Notes under the pieces: model-generated
Seen by the model: only the letters and a program-made list of their open reading frames with translations
Told to the model about the DNA's origin: nothing
The model's database searches: none
Translations under genes and position numbers: made by a program
Shown here: in pieces, positions 47,498-61,000 of the stretch
Layout of the letters: each line of letters opens with the position of its first letter
How positions within the stretch are numbered: position 1 is the stretch's first letter
Assembly: GCF_042453785.1 (NCBI RefSeq)
Contig: NC_091673.1
Span: 2,921,501-2,985,500, forward strand
DNA: 64,000 nucleotides
Origin: Malus domestica
Taxonomy: Eukaryota; Streptophyta; Magnoliopsida; Rosales; Rosaceae
Direction: 5' to 3'

Positions 47498-48875
47498 ATA
47501 TACAAGTACTTCCTATAGGATGTGAATTAAGACTTGAGTTAGTCATGTTTTTCTAGGGTTGTCTTTTACTATTTGGGATTCTTGGAAAAAGGATGGCAGT
47601 AGGATTATCCAATTCTGTTATCATCCTATTCTCTGCTGTCCTCTCACATTTTATTTTTGTCTTTTTTGTATCTATTAAAAATTAACATAAGATGTTGATA
47701 TGGATTAATCGTAACTATTCAAGTAGGAGGGAAGCGAAGGAGAGAGATTAGGAAGGAAGAAAATCATTCTCCAGACAATGGGTCACGGGCCATGGTGTCT
47801 CCTCGTATTAAGGTGGTTACTTATATTTTTAATAATTAATACACGATTTTGGATAAGTATTTTTTTATTTTTTGGAAAAAAAATTATTGGGTTATGCTGG
47901 CTGTTAACAAAACAAGGTTCCAAAATCTTGCATCTAAAAACCCTACATAAATAGGGTTAACGTTAAAGAAAATCATGTTTTAATGATGTTACAAAGACAA
48001 GAAGTCATGCACAGCATGTAGACGGATAGATAAAATTCAGGGGCTCCTTGTCCAGTTCTTTTCTTTCATTGGAACCCAAAAAAGCCAGGGTGCTGTGGCC
48101 CTCTTCGTCTACTTTTTAGCACCATCAAGGCATCAAAGAGAAAAAGAAGACCAAGTGCATTTGCCAAGGGAGGGAAGCATTAGGCAAGGTCTTGCTAATA
48201 AAACAAAGGGGTGCCGTGCCCTATTCCAACTAGGTCACTTACCCTACAACAGGCTAAAAGGGCACCAGTAAAAGCTGCTTTTCCAGGTTAGGTCTCATCT
48301 GGCTTCCCCACGAGCAAGTATGCTGCTCATCAACAAGCACTTTTACCTCCAAGTGCTTAATTCAACAGCGGGGCTAGGCCCAGTGGTCTATCAAGCTATT
48401 TTCAAAGCCAACTTGCATGACCTGCGCAGCCCTGAGAGTTCATGAATGTTTTCTTGTCCAACCTGTTCTCATTCGATTACAGAGGAGAAACTCGTCAGTG
48501 TTTTCCTTGGCGTTGATAAAGCATCGAGTTTTCAATCATTTGATGGTCCACAAGTCTCTCGCCTTTCCTTTTTCGCTTGTTTTATGTCGTTGAATCCGTT
48601 ATAATTCGAATGCCAAGCTTTCGAATCCAAAGACACAAAAGCAAACCAGATAACATAACTGCATTTTAGCTTGATGCTTAAAAGAGAGCAAAAAGAGTAC
48701 GTTCGATCGATGTTTGAACACAAACGATCAGAGAATTACAGTTACAAAAAACAGTTCTTTACCATAAGGTTAGATATCACGCCAAGCTGATTTGATAGGC
48801 ATAGTTTAACCAAAACGTAGCAAGAAAATATTTACCACCATTGACCATAACCAACACAGAAATCCCAAACCATGT

Positions 48876-51800
48876 TCAGTCAGCCACCTTGCCACCCCAA
48901 GAAAGGAAACTCTCCTGTGACCCAAATTCCTACAATGCCCCGATCCCGAAATGCGTTAGCACAAGGGAAAATGCAAGAAAAAGGAAAATTGTCAACACCA
49001 ACAAGCAAGAGAAAATCGCAGAGAAGACGGCTTACCAGCTGGCTGAGTCGGAAATCAGGAGGTGTATCAAGGTCCATAATATTAGCAGGATCAAGGACAA
49101 TATTTTGGCATGCCTCTAGATCCTTCTTTAAATCCTCAGGTCCTAGTTTAGCATAATCAGCAAGACGGGGTTTGACATGTGCTTGTTCACCATTTTCATG
49201 CCCACCCCTATTTGGAGATTGGCTCTGAAGGAGCTCATCACACAGAGACAACCCTTCCACAAGTTGTTGCGAATCCAGAAGGTTCTGTGACTCATTGTCC
49301 CACCATTTTGGATCTTCCTGAGCATGATCAATGTTTTCAGTGTTATTAATTACTTCATCGGCTTGGTTTTCTACCTTGTGTTGATCATAATCGTCAGGAA
49401 TTTCAGATTCAGGGCGAACATCTTCAGCACGGTTCACCTCGGGATGAACTTCATCCAAAGCAGAGTCTACATCAGGACGCACTTCATCTTCAGCACCGTC
49501 TTCCTCACGATACTTCAATTGGATACAGAAGCCATAAAAATAAGCCCATATCAGTATCTGTTTGGATCATTCACATTTATGCCACATTCTTACACTACAT
49601 ATTAATGAAAGATTACGCAGAGGGAATGTACAAGAAAGTACCCATGAAGGCAGGAACAAATGCGAGCAGTATAAGTTTTAAATCTTCAATTTGAATACGT
49701 TCGTCACACAATAGATAAAAATGCCTTCTTGTGCTGCTAGTAGAAATGTGGGAGTAAACTAAAAACAAAATTAAGAAAACAAATTATACCTGAAGAAGGG
49801 GATCTCTGGACGGAGCAGGAGTATCCAGTCCCAAATGAAAATCACCAAGCTTTCGTTCGGCGCGTGGAGGTTCAGGAGTAGCCGACTTGGGAGTGACTGG
49901 ATCTACCTTTGTGATCACCGCATCAATACTTTCAGGAACATCTTGATCAGTTTTATCAGCTTGCTTGGCTTCCTGCTGCTGGTAATATATTTTTGATATA
50001 ACATACTCTCCATCCTTCTCATCCTCCTCAATGCCTAGGTGATATTGATGCATAACCCAATTGGTTTTCACAGGTTTTCCTCCTCCGACCGTGCTCATGT
50101 ATAGAACCATAATCTTCTTGCACCCTCTTTGTACTCCATCCAAGATCACTGGTTTAGTCCTTCCAGTCTTGTGCCAGCGGACATCACCATCACCATCACC
50201 ATCATGTATCTTTCGCCGCTTTCGTGTTCCAGTATTGTAAGCCTTAATTGCTCTATGAAAGAAGTGGGATGGACTTCCATCTAGCTTAACATCTAACATT
50301 TAATTTTTTGAATCAATTAATAAAAGATTAAGGGTCAAAGATTTAAAACAAAACAAATGTTTCTCACTTACTAGGTAGTTTCCTAGGATGGGAACAACAG
50401 ATTCCTTCGTCGTCATCGACAGTTAGAATAAACTCATCAATAAAAGGATGGGGTTTTTGATCACCTACACCAGATTTTGCTAGTAAGTGCCACATAATCT
50501 CTTGATCGGTTGGATCAAATTTTACACCCTTGGGTAAACCCGGCCACTCTTGAGCAACCTGGAAAGAGATGGCAAACACCCTAATTTTCAAAGTTCTACA
50601 ATTTTCGTTAAAAATAAATGAAACAACAAACAGAAACAAACTTCATCTAAAAATACTCCAACAGAGCTTCTGTACCTAATGGTTTTTCATTGATGAACGT
50701 TAAACCTTAAACATATGGATCAAAAAAACAAAAACAAAAACCTTACATCACTATTGTCCATCGTATATTGGCATTTTGGACAAGATTTAGTTGGGTTGCT
50801 TTGCCATTTAATTCCAACAGAATCATAGCTTCCAGATGCACTCCTGATTTTTGTTGCGATTCTATTTTTGTCAAACAACCATGATGGCCTGCATGTATTA
50901 CACAAATGATTACACTTGAAGCAATCAGCTGCTCCCATATATGATCAGCAAAGTATTTAAACTCTTGACCGAGCTTAATTAGAATACATATTTTAAGTTG
51001 GAAGGACACTGAAAAGAGACATCAAGATATAACCAGCAGTACAGAGATTATTGAGAACAAACAACATAGTTAAAAAGATTAACCCATGAGAATACATAAC
51101 CAAGTAAAAAAACTGCCTAAAACTACCAAATAATGACTGGTAACAGATTTAAACTATGAACTGTTTCTATCATGGTATACATGTAAACAAATGGAATGAC
51201 GCATAATTTGACTAGATAAATGAAAAATAATGTTAGAAAATATATGATAACTTGCAAAGAAAAAACCTTTTAGCGCCAAAACACACTCGTAATCACTCTT
51301 CACGGATCATGACATTCATGCTCCCGAATTCGAGGTAGAGGGATGCAAACATATAAAGCGTTTTAAAACACACTCACACAGAGGAGAGTCATTGTAAATG
51401 GTAATACAAGTGAGCCGACAATTAAAGCCATAGACATCGAAGGCAACTACCACATTAGAGTAGTTCATAATGATAATAACAAAAACCAGACTAATTAATA
51501 ACTCGATGAGAACAAAGGGCAATGGATTACATTATTATATGAATCCATCTCAATCTTTCCACCTAAATATAACAAAGGGTACAAGCAGAAGTGGGCGTAG
51601 CCACATTAGCTACACCGGATGTGCTCCCCTATGCACCCGAGTTCCAAATCCCCCTCCCGCACATTAGATTAGTTTAAGGCATAATATCGCTTGTACAACG
51701 AAAATGCGTGCAATTTAAAAGGAAACGTAGAAAGTAAAGGAACAAGCATATGAATCTACTTTTCTCAAAGTTCAAAATTTTCATGGTATATTCGATCAAA

Positions 51801-51972
51801 TGAACAGATGGGTTAGTTCAAAATCGTGAATTTCCATATAAATTTAAACAATTTCGATAAAACCCCAGAAAATTCCATGACTTATTTATAGAAGCATCAA
51901 TATAAACTCCCAAAAAATTGGAAAAAAAAAAAAAAAAGCTAAAATAAAAGTCATCGGAAAATACCCAGCCAT
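48876..51972 (-). CDS. SOG1: SOG1, NAC-domain DNA-damage transcription factor
   Basis: SOG1 is the plant counterpart of p53: it is phosphorylated by ATM and drives cell-cycle arrest, repair and stem-cell death after DNA damage. Six coding exons total 1371 nt, or 456 residues: 51965-51972, 50747-50888, 50372-50558, 49790-50292, 49036-49512 and 48876-48929. The first coding exon is only 8 nt (ATGGCTGG), followed by a ~1.1 kb intron; joining gives [17 protein letters not shown], as in SOG1. The NAC domain includes [26 protein letters not shown] and [10 protein letters not shown], then [20 protein letters not shown] and [10 protein letters not shown]. The C-terminal region holds Ser-Gln sites in [24 protein letters not shown] and EFGSQES, fitting the known ATM target sites. 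The gene is head-to-head with ILP1. Confidence 0.95.
51585..51685 (+). repeat. Possible SINE in SOG1 intron 1
   Basis: The stretch GTGGGCGTAGCCACATTAGC, then TGCTCCCCTATGCACCCGAG and TTCCAAATCC looks like a pol III A/B-box layout with a slightly decayed B box, followed by an AT-rich tail. Boundaries are unclear. It may be a degenerate SINE on the strand opposite to SOG1. Confidence 0.3.
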
Positions 51973-53005
51973 GGATGAGCGGCGACGATAAAGAAGCCCA
52001 ACTCAGAGGCAAAGCTTCCGTCTTCGGAGACCGTAGCAGACTTGCTCTCTCTCTCTCTCTCTCCGCTTCGACTCTGCTTCCACGCTGACACCGATTGACG
52101 CTAAAAGGACTTCTGGTTTTTTTATATTTAACTCCACTTTAATTTCCATTTACTATTTTAATTTTAATTTATACAAACTAAGAAAAAGCAAGGACTAATT
52201 ACAATTTATTTTATGAAACCATAACTATTTTAATTTTAATTTTAATTTATACAAACTAAAAAAAAACTCATCAATGTTGATCAAGACTTGAAAGCGAGTC
52301 AGATCATTGTTAATGGCCAGTGGGATAGACATCAATTATCCTCTGTGGTAGATGTTGATGTTGTTAACAAAATTTGTAGCATCCTCTTACCTTTGGTCTC
52401 TCAAAGTGACTCATGTTATTGAGATCCAAATATTAACAGTAAATTCTTATCCAAAAAAAAAAATTTTACATGTTTGGGATAGATAATTTCCTTGTGGATG
52501 CTGTCACGAGTATTGATTTCTCGGTAAATAATTTACATGTTTGGGATAGATCTATTCCGATGATTGCTGGTCCATCATTTCTATTTGACTGCACTTAAAC
52601 ATGTTGCCTTAGGGGCTTTTCTTTTTAATATATTTGTTCCTTTCCTATCCAAAAAAAAAAAAATTACAATTTATTTATTTATTTTTTTTTAAATCTATTG
52701 CTTTTTGAAATTTGAAACCGCGGGTATTGTTTCTTAAACAAATTTTATTGTAAGAGATTTGTTCTGCGAAATGGTGATGAACAAAAAAGAAAAAAAGGAG
52801 AGCAAGAGATGCATCCGGTTTTGCCAAAAAAAAAAGGAAAAAGAAGTGGAAGAGATTTCTAACCGCACGATCCGGTGTGAACGGTGAGGATTGATTGATT
52901 CCGACAGATCCCGAGAGAAGGATCCGGAGAGGAACTCAGTCCCGGCAGAATGACTAGACCAGGGCAGTTGTGAATGCTGCAATCCCTAAACCCGCCACCG
53001 CCACC
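51973..53005. promoter_or_regulatory. Shared upstream region of SOG1 and ILP1
   Basis: The two start codons point away from each other 1034 bases apart, so this region must contain both promoters and leaders. A CT microsatellite (52041-52064) lies just upstream of SOG1. Poly-A/T tracts occupy 52450-52690. No other gene is visible, so a bidirectional arrangement is likely. Confidence 0.6.
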
Positions 53006-56000
53006 ATGAGCAGCAGATCCAGAAACTTCCGCCGCCGCGCTGACGACGGCGACGATCAAAACGACGACGCAAATGACACCACAACCGCAGTTAAATCCTC
53101 ATCAAAACCCTCTTCCGCCTCCTCGTCAAAGCCCAAGAAGCCACAGAACCAAGCCCCGAAGCTTCTCAGCTTCGTTGACGACGAAGAAAACGCAGCCGCC
53201 CCCTCCCGCTCCGCCTCTTCTTCCAAACGCGATAAGCCCTCATCCCGTCTCGGCAAGCCCTCTTCAGCTCATAAGTTGACGGCTCTCAAAGACCGTCTCG
53301 CTCATTCGTCTTCCGCGTCGACTTCCGTGCCGTCCAACGTTCAGCCACAAGCAGGTACCTACACGAAAGAAGCGCTCCGTGAGCTGCAGAAGAACACGCG
53401 AACCCTAGCCAGCTCCCGACCTTCCTCCGAGCCCACCATTGTTCTGAAGGGCCTTGTCAAACCCACCGACTCAATCTCCGATACGCTGAGAGAAGCCCGG
53501 GAGTTGGACTCCGATTCCGACGAGAAGCATGAGAAAGAAAGGGGTAGTTTGTTTAATAGGGAAAAAGACGATGCGGAGGCCCGATTGGCCTCGATGGGAA
53601 TTGACAAGGGCAAGAGCTCACCTGGTTTGTTTCCTGATCAAGCCACCATAGATGCAATTCGGGCAAAGAGGGAACGGCTGAGGAAATCGAGGGCAGCAGC
53701 CCCGGATTTTATCTCATTGGATTCAGGGAGTAATCATGGCGCTGCGGAAGGATTGAGTGATGAGGAACCAGAGTTTCGAGGCAGAATTGCAGTGTTTGGG
53801 GATAAGATGGACGGTTCTAAAAAGGGGGTCTTTGAGGATGTTGATGATAGGGCAGTGGATGTTGGATTGAGGCAGGAAAGTGTCGAAGATGGTGATGAAG
53901 AGGATGAGGAAGAGAAGATTTGGGAAGAAGAGCAGTTTAGGAAAGGGTTGGGGAAGAGGGTGGATGACGGGGCGGTCGGTACTAGTGCTCCTGCGGTTCC
54001 TAGTGTGCCCCAGCCAAAGGCTACCTACTCTGCAGTGACGGGTTATAGTTTGGCACAGAGTGTGCCTGTTGGGCCAAGTATAGGAGGGGCAATTGGAGCA
54101 TCACAAGGTTCGAATGTGATGTCCATAAAGGCGCAGGCGGACATTGCTAGGAAAGCTTTGGAAGAAAATTTCATGAAGCTTAAGGTATGAATTGCTGCTC
54201 TTCTGGTCAAGTTGAATTTTATATCGAAATCTATCAATGTTGGAGGTAAAGCATTTCTAGGTATCATAGGATAATAATTGAGTGACATATTGGCTTTTAG
54301 TAATGTGGTCGTGTATGTTGGTCTTAACTTTAGTTCACTAGCTATGGTTTTAATGCATAGATGGAATAACATTTTGATTGTGTTACTTTCCAACAGATTT
54401 TGTGGCATTAATGCATTTGACAATAAGAACAAATGTAAACCAGAGAATACATAGCTGAATATATGAGCCATACGTTTGGAAATAAAAACTCTACCAATGT
54501 CAGGGAGCTCATTACTGACATGATATATCTGCGTTGTATTTTATCTGCCTTTATAGCATATTCATATGATAACCATGTAGCATATTCATATGATAACCAT
54601 GTACTCAAAATATGTTTTGATCTCTCAGGCAAGTCATGGCACAACCATGTTGTCACTAACTAAGACTGACGAAAATTTGTCTGCCTCGCTGTTGAATATT
54701 ACTGCTCTCGAGAAGTCTCTGTCTGCTGCTGATGAGAAGTACCAGTTCATGCAAAAGCTTCGTGATTTTGTCTCTTCCATATGTGACTTTTTGCAGGTAT
54801 GCTATCGTAAAATACAATATGGTTTGCATTTGCTCCCCAAAGTTTTCCTTGGCCTGCTTACCAATATGGAATGTCAACTGGAGGGCATTTCATTTAGGAT
54901 TCTGGTAGAACCAACGACATTAAGTTCTGGAAGAATGTAATGTGCCTGAGTTTCAAGCTACCTGGCAGCATAGATGAATCATTGGCTCTTCATTACATTT
55001 GCATATGATACACATTATAATTCACTCTCTTTCTGAGGACTTGTTGCTGAAAAGTAGGCTACTGTAGGAGGAATTCGAAATGGCCATAACCCCCCATTGT
55101 TAATATCAAAGGGATTAATCTCTAGTTTCTTGTTCTTGTATAAAAATTTAGACTTGTCTGTTTTTTCCCTACGACCTTTTTCTCTAAGAAAAATGGCCGA
55201 CAAAGTTAACACTTCTTCTTGAAAGTGAAACTGGCAGTGGTCCTTCCCAGATTAGCAGATTGCAATTTGTTTATCCCTGGAAATTCAATCAAAGTTTGGC
55301 AACCACATAAATGATTGATGAATATTCCACTGTAGCAACCACATTTTAACTCTTAACAGAGTTCTCGTTGTGGATTGCTAACCATAGCAGGTAAAAGGCC
55401 TTCTACGCATAGATTACCAATGAAGGACTTGAAGACTGTATAGAACAAAGGCCTCTAACTCAACATTGGTTACCATTGATGTTCTGTTTGCTTGTGCTTA
55501 CTGTGTTTGACGGTTTACTTCATTTTCTAAATAAACGTATTTTTGAGATGTGCCATATGACTTCTATTATCTACTTGATGTTTCTTCTTCTATTTCCATT
55601 TTTTCAATCCCGTTAAGGACAACATAGCATGTTGATCTGAACTTATCTGTTCCTGTAATTCTTCATTTTCAGGTTAAAGCTCCCTATATAGAAGAGCTTG
55701 AAGCAGAAATGCAGAAAGTTCATGAACAACGTGCGTCATCTACTTTGGAGAGGAGAAGTGCTGATGATGATGAAATGATGGAAGTAGAAGCAGCTGTAAA
55801 AGCAGCAATGTCTATCTTCAGTAAAGAAGGTAGCAGTGCTGAAGTAATTGCAGCTGCTAAAAGTGCAGCACAAGCTGCATCTGCTGCTTTGAGAGAACAA
55901 ACAAATCTACCAGTGAAGTTAGACGAATTTGGTAGAGATATGAACCTTAAGAAACGTATGGATATGAAAGGGAGGTCTGAGGCTCGACAACGCAGGAAAG

Positions 56001-58074
56001 TACGGTACGACTCTAAGAGACTGTCATCCATGGATGTGGACAGTTCCCATCGAACAATAGAAGGAGAATCAAGCACTGATGAGAGTGACAACGAGAGTCA
56101 AGTATACCATAAACACCGCCAGTTGGTGCTCGACACTGCAGGTAAAGTATTCAATGATGCAGCAGAAGAATATTCTCAACTTTCAGTGGTCAAAGAAAGG
56201 TTTGAAGACTGGAAGAGAGAGTATGCATCAAGCTACCGTGATGCTTATATGTCTTTAAGTGTTCCTACTATTTTCTCTCCATATGTGAGGCTGGAGCTTT
56301 TGAAGTGGGACCCCCTCCGTGATAAAACAGATTTTCTAAACATGAACTGGTACTTTTTATTTCACACCCTCTAGAAACACTGAACCACACACAGAAGTAC
56401 TGCTGCTCGCTTACTTCCATCCTTATATTAAATATTCTTTTCTTCTGTTCAGGCATTCATTGTTAATGGACTATGGTTTACTGGAGGATGGAGATGATTT
56501 GGCATCAGATGATGCTGATGCTAACCTTGTCCCTGATCTGGTGGAAAAGGTTGCTTTACCCATTTTGCATCACCAAGTTGTTCACTGTTGGAACATTCTC
56601 AGTATGCGAGAGACAGAGAATGTAGTTGCTGCCACAAGTTTGGTAACAGATTACGTTCCACCTTCTAGTGAGGCTCTTGCAGATTTATTAGGTGCCATTC
56701 GCACCCGTCTGGCTGATGCTGTTACTAATATTACGGTACAACTTTTGAATTATCAAACTAAAGCTTTAAGACATTTAATCAGGCATATGCATGTGTGTTT
56801 TAAACATTGATGCATTAAGCATGTACATTTTATAAAAGTGATGTGTTTATGCTATCTAATTTATATTTTCCTTACCTACCTGTCAACTCTAGATTCTAAG
56901 TCGGAGAAACTATGAACCATGAAATTAATTTTGATCATTTCCAATGTATAGGTCCCAACATGGAGCCCGCTTGTATTGACAGCAGTGCCAGATGTGGCAC
57001 GGCTGGCAGCATATCGATTCGGTATGTCTGTTCGTTTGATGAAAAATATCTGCTTGTGGAAGGAAATCCTTGCTTCTCCCATTCTAGAGAAGCTTGCCAT
57101 TGAGGAGCTGTTGTGTGGTAAAGTTCTACCTCATGTTCGAAGCATTGCTGCAAATGTGCATGATGCTGTTACAAGAACTGAAAGGATTGTTGCTTCTCTA
57201 TCTGGGGTGTGGGCAGGTTCAAATGTCACAGGGGACCGCAGGTAGTGCTTCAACTAACACAGATTACTTCCATGCGTGAGTGTGCTTATTTGATGCGTGC
57301 ATGTTTGTGTCCTATGCCTGTGATGGATTTTTGAGTTCAATTAATGATGTAGACAATGTGATGCTTTGACCCAACTAATATGGTGCCTCAAATTGGCAAG
57401 AGTTTTAGCCTTCTCCTTTCTTTCCATTCTTCACCTCCCTTATCTTGTCCAAGGTCTTCCATACCTTTACAGGGTAACGAACTTTGTACAATTTGACGCT
57501 ATTACATTATAAACCTTTCATTGCAGATACATGGCTTGAACATCATGTTGAGTTGGACATTATTTTTATCATAAACCGGCTTTACATTCCCTTTAAAACA
57601 TTCAAACTTCTTTGCTTAAAAGAGTAGGATCTGCCCAGTCTAATTGTAATTTGTGAGTATGATGTCAGCTTGAAATGTTGAGGCCTTGTGCTCTTTTTGT
57701 TGCATAATTTTTCCTTCCCTTCAGTTTCCTTTTTCGTCGTTTAATTTTTACCTTCAGTTTTAAATATATTAACCAATACATGAGTTATAAAATGAAAATT
57801 ATACATTCTTGTACTTATACTACCTTTAACTGCATGTTCAATGCTCTTATTCATTTGCCTAAAGAAATAACTATTGTGCAGCCGTAAGTTGCAATCGCTG
57901 GTGGATTATGTGCTCTCGTTGGGTAGGACTCTGGAGAAGAAGCATTCGCTTGGTGTGACACAAAGTGAAACTGGTGGACTTGCTCGTAGATTAAAGAAAA
58001 TGCTGGTTGATCTGAACCAGTATGACAAGGCTAGGGACATAGCAAGGACATTCAATCTTAAGGAGGCATTGTGA
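53006..58074 (+). CDS. ILP1: ILP1-like GCFC-domain protein (PAXBP1 family)
   Basis: ILP1 (INCREASED LEVEL OF POLYPLOIDY 1) is a nuclear protein first described as a repressor of cyclin A2 and later linked to spliceosome disassembly; animal relatives include PAXBP1/GCFC. Six exons total 2790 nt, or 929 residues: 53006-54184, 54629-54796, 55673-56349, 56453-56735, 56952-57241 and 57882-58074. I chose the ATG at 53006 because GCCACCATGAG is a strong context and MSSRSRNFRRRADDGDD matches the family; an in-frame ATG lies upstream at 52970. The first 300 residues are acidic and low complexity. The exon 2-3 region is coiled-coil-like. The GCFC domain follows, with YRDAYMSLSVPTIFSPYVRL and LLKWDPL, then HDAVTRTERIVASLSGVW and the conserved end ARTFNLKEAL. 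No truncation is seen. Confidence 0.94.
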
Positions 58075-61000
58075 ATCGTTAGAAGCCTGAAGATCTTCGA
58101 GAGAAGCATAAAAAAATCTCAAAGCTTGCAGCTACATTTTTGAGCCATCCGTCTAGCGACACACTTTAAACAAACGCAAGGTGCAAATCTTTGACCCAAA
58201 TATCTCTCTCCCGCTTGCGTTGTTGCTGGACATGATATATGAAACAAAAGAATCACAAAGTCTAAGAAGATAATTCTGTCTGTCCCTTTTGCTTTAGTTT
58301 ACGCAATGTGGGAGATGTGCTTTGTGGCATGAGCTCTAGGAGTTAGGTTTCTTATGAGATATTTGGATGTGAAAGAAAAGAAGAAAAACACTAGGTTCTT
58401 AGTTATTTTCTTCCTCCTACTTATGAGAAATTTGGATGTGAATTTTTTCGGAGAAGCGATATGTGATCGTTATAGGATAGGTTTTACGTAGTTTTCGATT
58501 CCAATGCCTGTTCTTCTTACGTAACTTGTGGGAATCTTCTGCCTTTACCCTGATGAGATAGCAAGATGCTACCAAAGTTTCAGGCAAATTTATGTTCCTA
58601 TCATTTCTGCCACTGTTTGTGCAACAAGTCACATAGTCGATAATACATCCATATGCTCGCTGACATTGGATGGTGAGACAGCGGTCGCAATGGCTATGTG
58701 GTCCGACGGGCTGATCCAGGATTACCGTCTTTTGTTTTTTGAACATCCCAGGGCTAAGAAGCCAAACAGAAGCAAGAAAGCCTACACCGAGGCAAACACA
58801 ACAAAACTAAACACAAAGCAAAGCAGTGAGCAGGGATACAAACCACAGACACTTGCACTTAGTAAAAGTGTCATCCCAAACCCACCACAAACGGCTAATG
58901 AGGACAAGGAAGTTGGAAGTGGTTCAAAAGAGGGGGACAGTGGGAAGTAGGTGGTGGCTGCTAATTAATATTGTCATGAAGCATTCTTAATCGCACCTAC
59001 TCTTCCATAAACCATATTAACATTTTATTCTTAATCATACCTACTCACCCATAAAATTAAGACCGACATGTCATGATAAGAGAGCTTTACTTATAGAGTT
59101 AAATACACAAAATACGTTTCACAGAATTTCATTAGTTTTAAATTATTAGAAGGAGGAGGAACAAACAAAAGCTCAAACCTCAACAAATCTATCTCAAAAA
59201 ACACAAGTAAACCAAACTAAATGTACCTCAAAAGTTCATATTGTGTCCAGTGAAAGTCGAGTTTTACATAAGTTTCTCTCTCTCTCTCTCTCTCTCTCTC
59301 TGGAACAAACAAAAGCTCAAACCTCAACAAATCTATCTCAAAAAACACAAGTAAACCAAACTAAAGGTACCTCAAAAGTTCATATTGTGTCCAGTGAAAG
59401 TCGAGTTTTACATAAGTTTCTCTCTCTCTCTCGATCGAGAGAGAGAGAGAGAGAGCGTTTTTGCAAGTGAGAACTAATTAAATTACACCACAATAATTAA
59501 TATTAGTTGGTAAGCTCATTCTTAATTACTTGATAAAAATCCGAAGCAGACGGGCAGTAGTCCGAGTGTCTAATTAACTCTTAACAATTTTCTTGTCTCG
59601 ATGGTCAAACGATCATTTCATACCTAACAATGTTGAACTAATTAGATTACACCGCGTGTATGCATGCATGCATGCTTGCTTGCTGTTGTAGGTGCCTTGA
59701 CTTGGTTGGTGAAAACTTTAAACTTCAAATTAAGTTCAAACAATGAACCGATGCCAAATTAAATATTTCGTACGAGCTGGAATCATACGCACAAAATGAT
59801 ATAGTTTTTTAAAACTAAAAATAACGAAGAAGTAACAAGGCGACTCTGTGTACAATGTTGCGTATTTTTTGAAGACATGACACGTGGAGCAAAACTTGTT
59901 TCTAATTACATTCTTTAAATTTGATCCCCTTTTTTTTTGGTATTGTTGATTGTTTTACGGTGTATTCATTATCTAGAGCTTAAACGTAAGGTTTCTAGTT
60001 TCATATACCAAGTCAGTTGCTACTTATTTGTTAATTGAGTTGCTGTCTCCGTTTGAGATGTGTTTTTCGTACTTAGAGTAGCAAATTTAACTTGGCTACT
60101 CAATTGCTACCTTCTTGGAGATGCTTTAAAACGAAGATCTAGAAGACTCTTTTGATGCCACGAATGATCAACCCTACCAATAAATAACACCAAAAAAACA
60201 AATCAGATTTGCTGGCAAATGTATCATACATGTTGTTCCTAGAAGAATTTATAATTTTATATGTGTATAAAGCCCCACACAAGCACATCTCATCTGTCCT
60301 CCTTTAGATTTATTGGGTAAATTAGTAGGACCGACCGCAGCGTACGTGCACACAACAGCACACTTTTATCACTATTTCCAGAAGATAAACAATTTTGAAT
60401 ATGGTGGCAGTTAAGTAAATTTGACCAAAACTGGAAGTGCAAAGAGGAAACACAAGCATACTTCTAGATATTACGATAATAATAAATTTGTTCTGTATAA
60501 GTCTTTTTCTCCAGCTACAAGCATACTTCTGGACATTAGCTCAGCTGCCAACCTTCTTTGAGGCTCTGGGTCACGGAACTAAAAGGAAAATCTGTTATTT
60601 TATGATCATTTTGGACAAAACTTTTTTTATAGTCTTTCATTATTATCTTTTTCTTTTTAATCGTAATTTGCTGATTTCACCATGTTTAGTTTTTCAGTTT
60701 ATTGATAGTTTTTTAAATTAAGGATAGAAACTCATAAATTTGGTTACAGTACCTACGTGTATTTATACAATTATCATCTCGATAGTTAAAGATTATTACG
60801 TTGTTCATCCTGATAAAGGAACTGTTTATTTTTTTGATGAACCAATTTTACAATAATTTTCACCAATTGCCGCCTATGTTGTTAACATTATATCCATTTT
60901 ATGACCAGCTCAGTTCTGCGACGATCGTACTTCTTACACTACAAGAAGTCAACTCCAAGTTTTTTCTGTTAAGGTAAACAAGTTTTGGATATTGGGATTA

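Larger units (their letters stand above)
44252..48875. other. Intergenic region between DVL and SOG1
   Basis: No gene is recognised in 4.6 kb. It holds a GGGGTGTG-end MITE (45693), an AT-rich MITE remnant area (46930-47275) and a Mutator-like MITE (47299). ACGTG motifs resembling ABA-response elements lie near 45420-45440 and 45990-46010. The region 48400-48875 probably includes the SOG1 3' UTR. Confidence 0.55.

Noticed and set aside
52970-53005. An upstream in-frame ATG for ILP1
   Set aside because: The ATG at 53006 has a stronger context and matches the family N-terminus. The upstream one remains a minor possibility.
58528-58950. A 140-codon frame right of ILP1
   Set aside because: It lies in or beyond the ILP1 3' UTR, lacks any recognised domain and ends in a low-complexity Ser/Lys/Gly tail.
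60931-60960. A second CACTA-like terminus (CACTACAAGAAG)
   Set aside because: It lacks the subterminal repeats seen after 61359 and diverges right after the first 11 bases, so it may be chance or a fragment.
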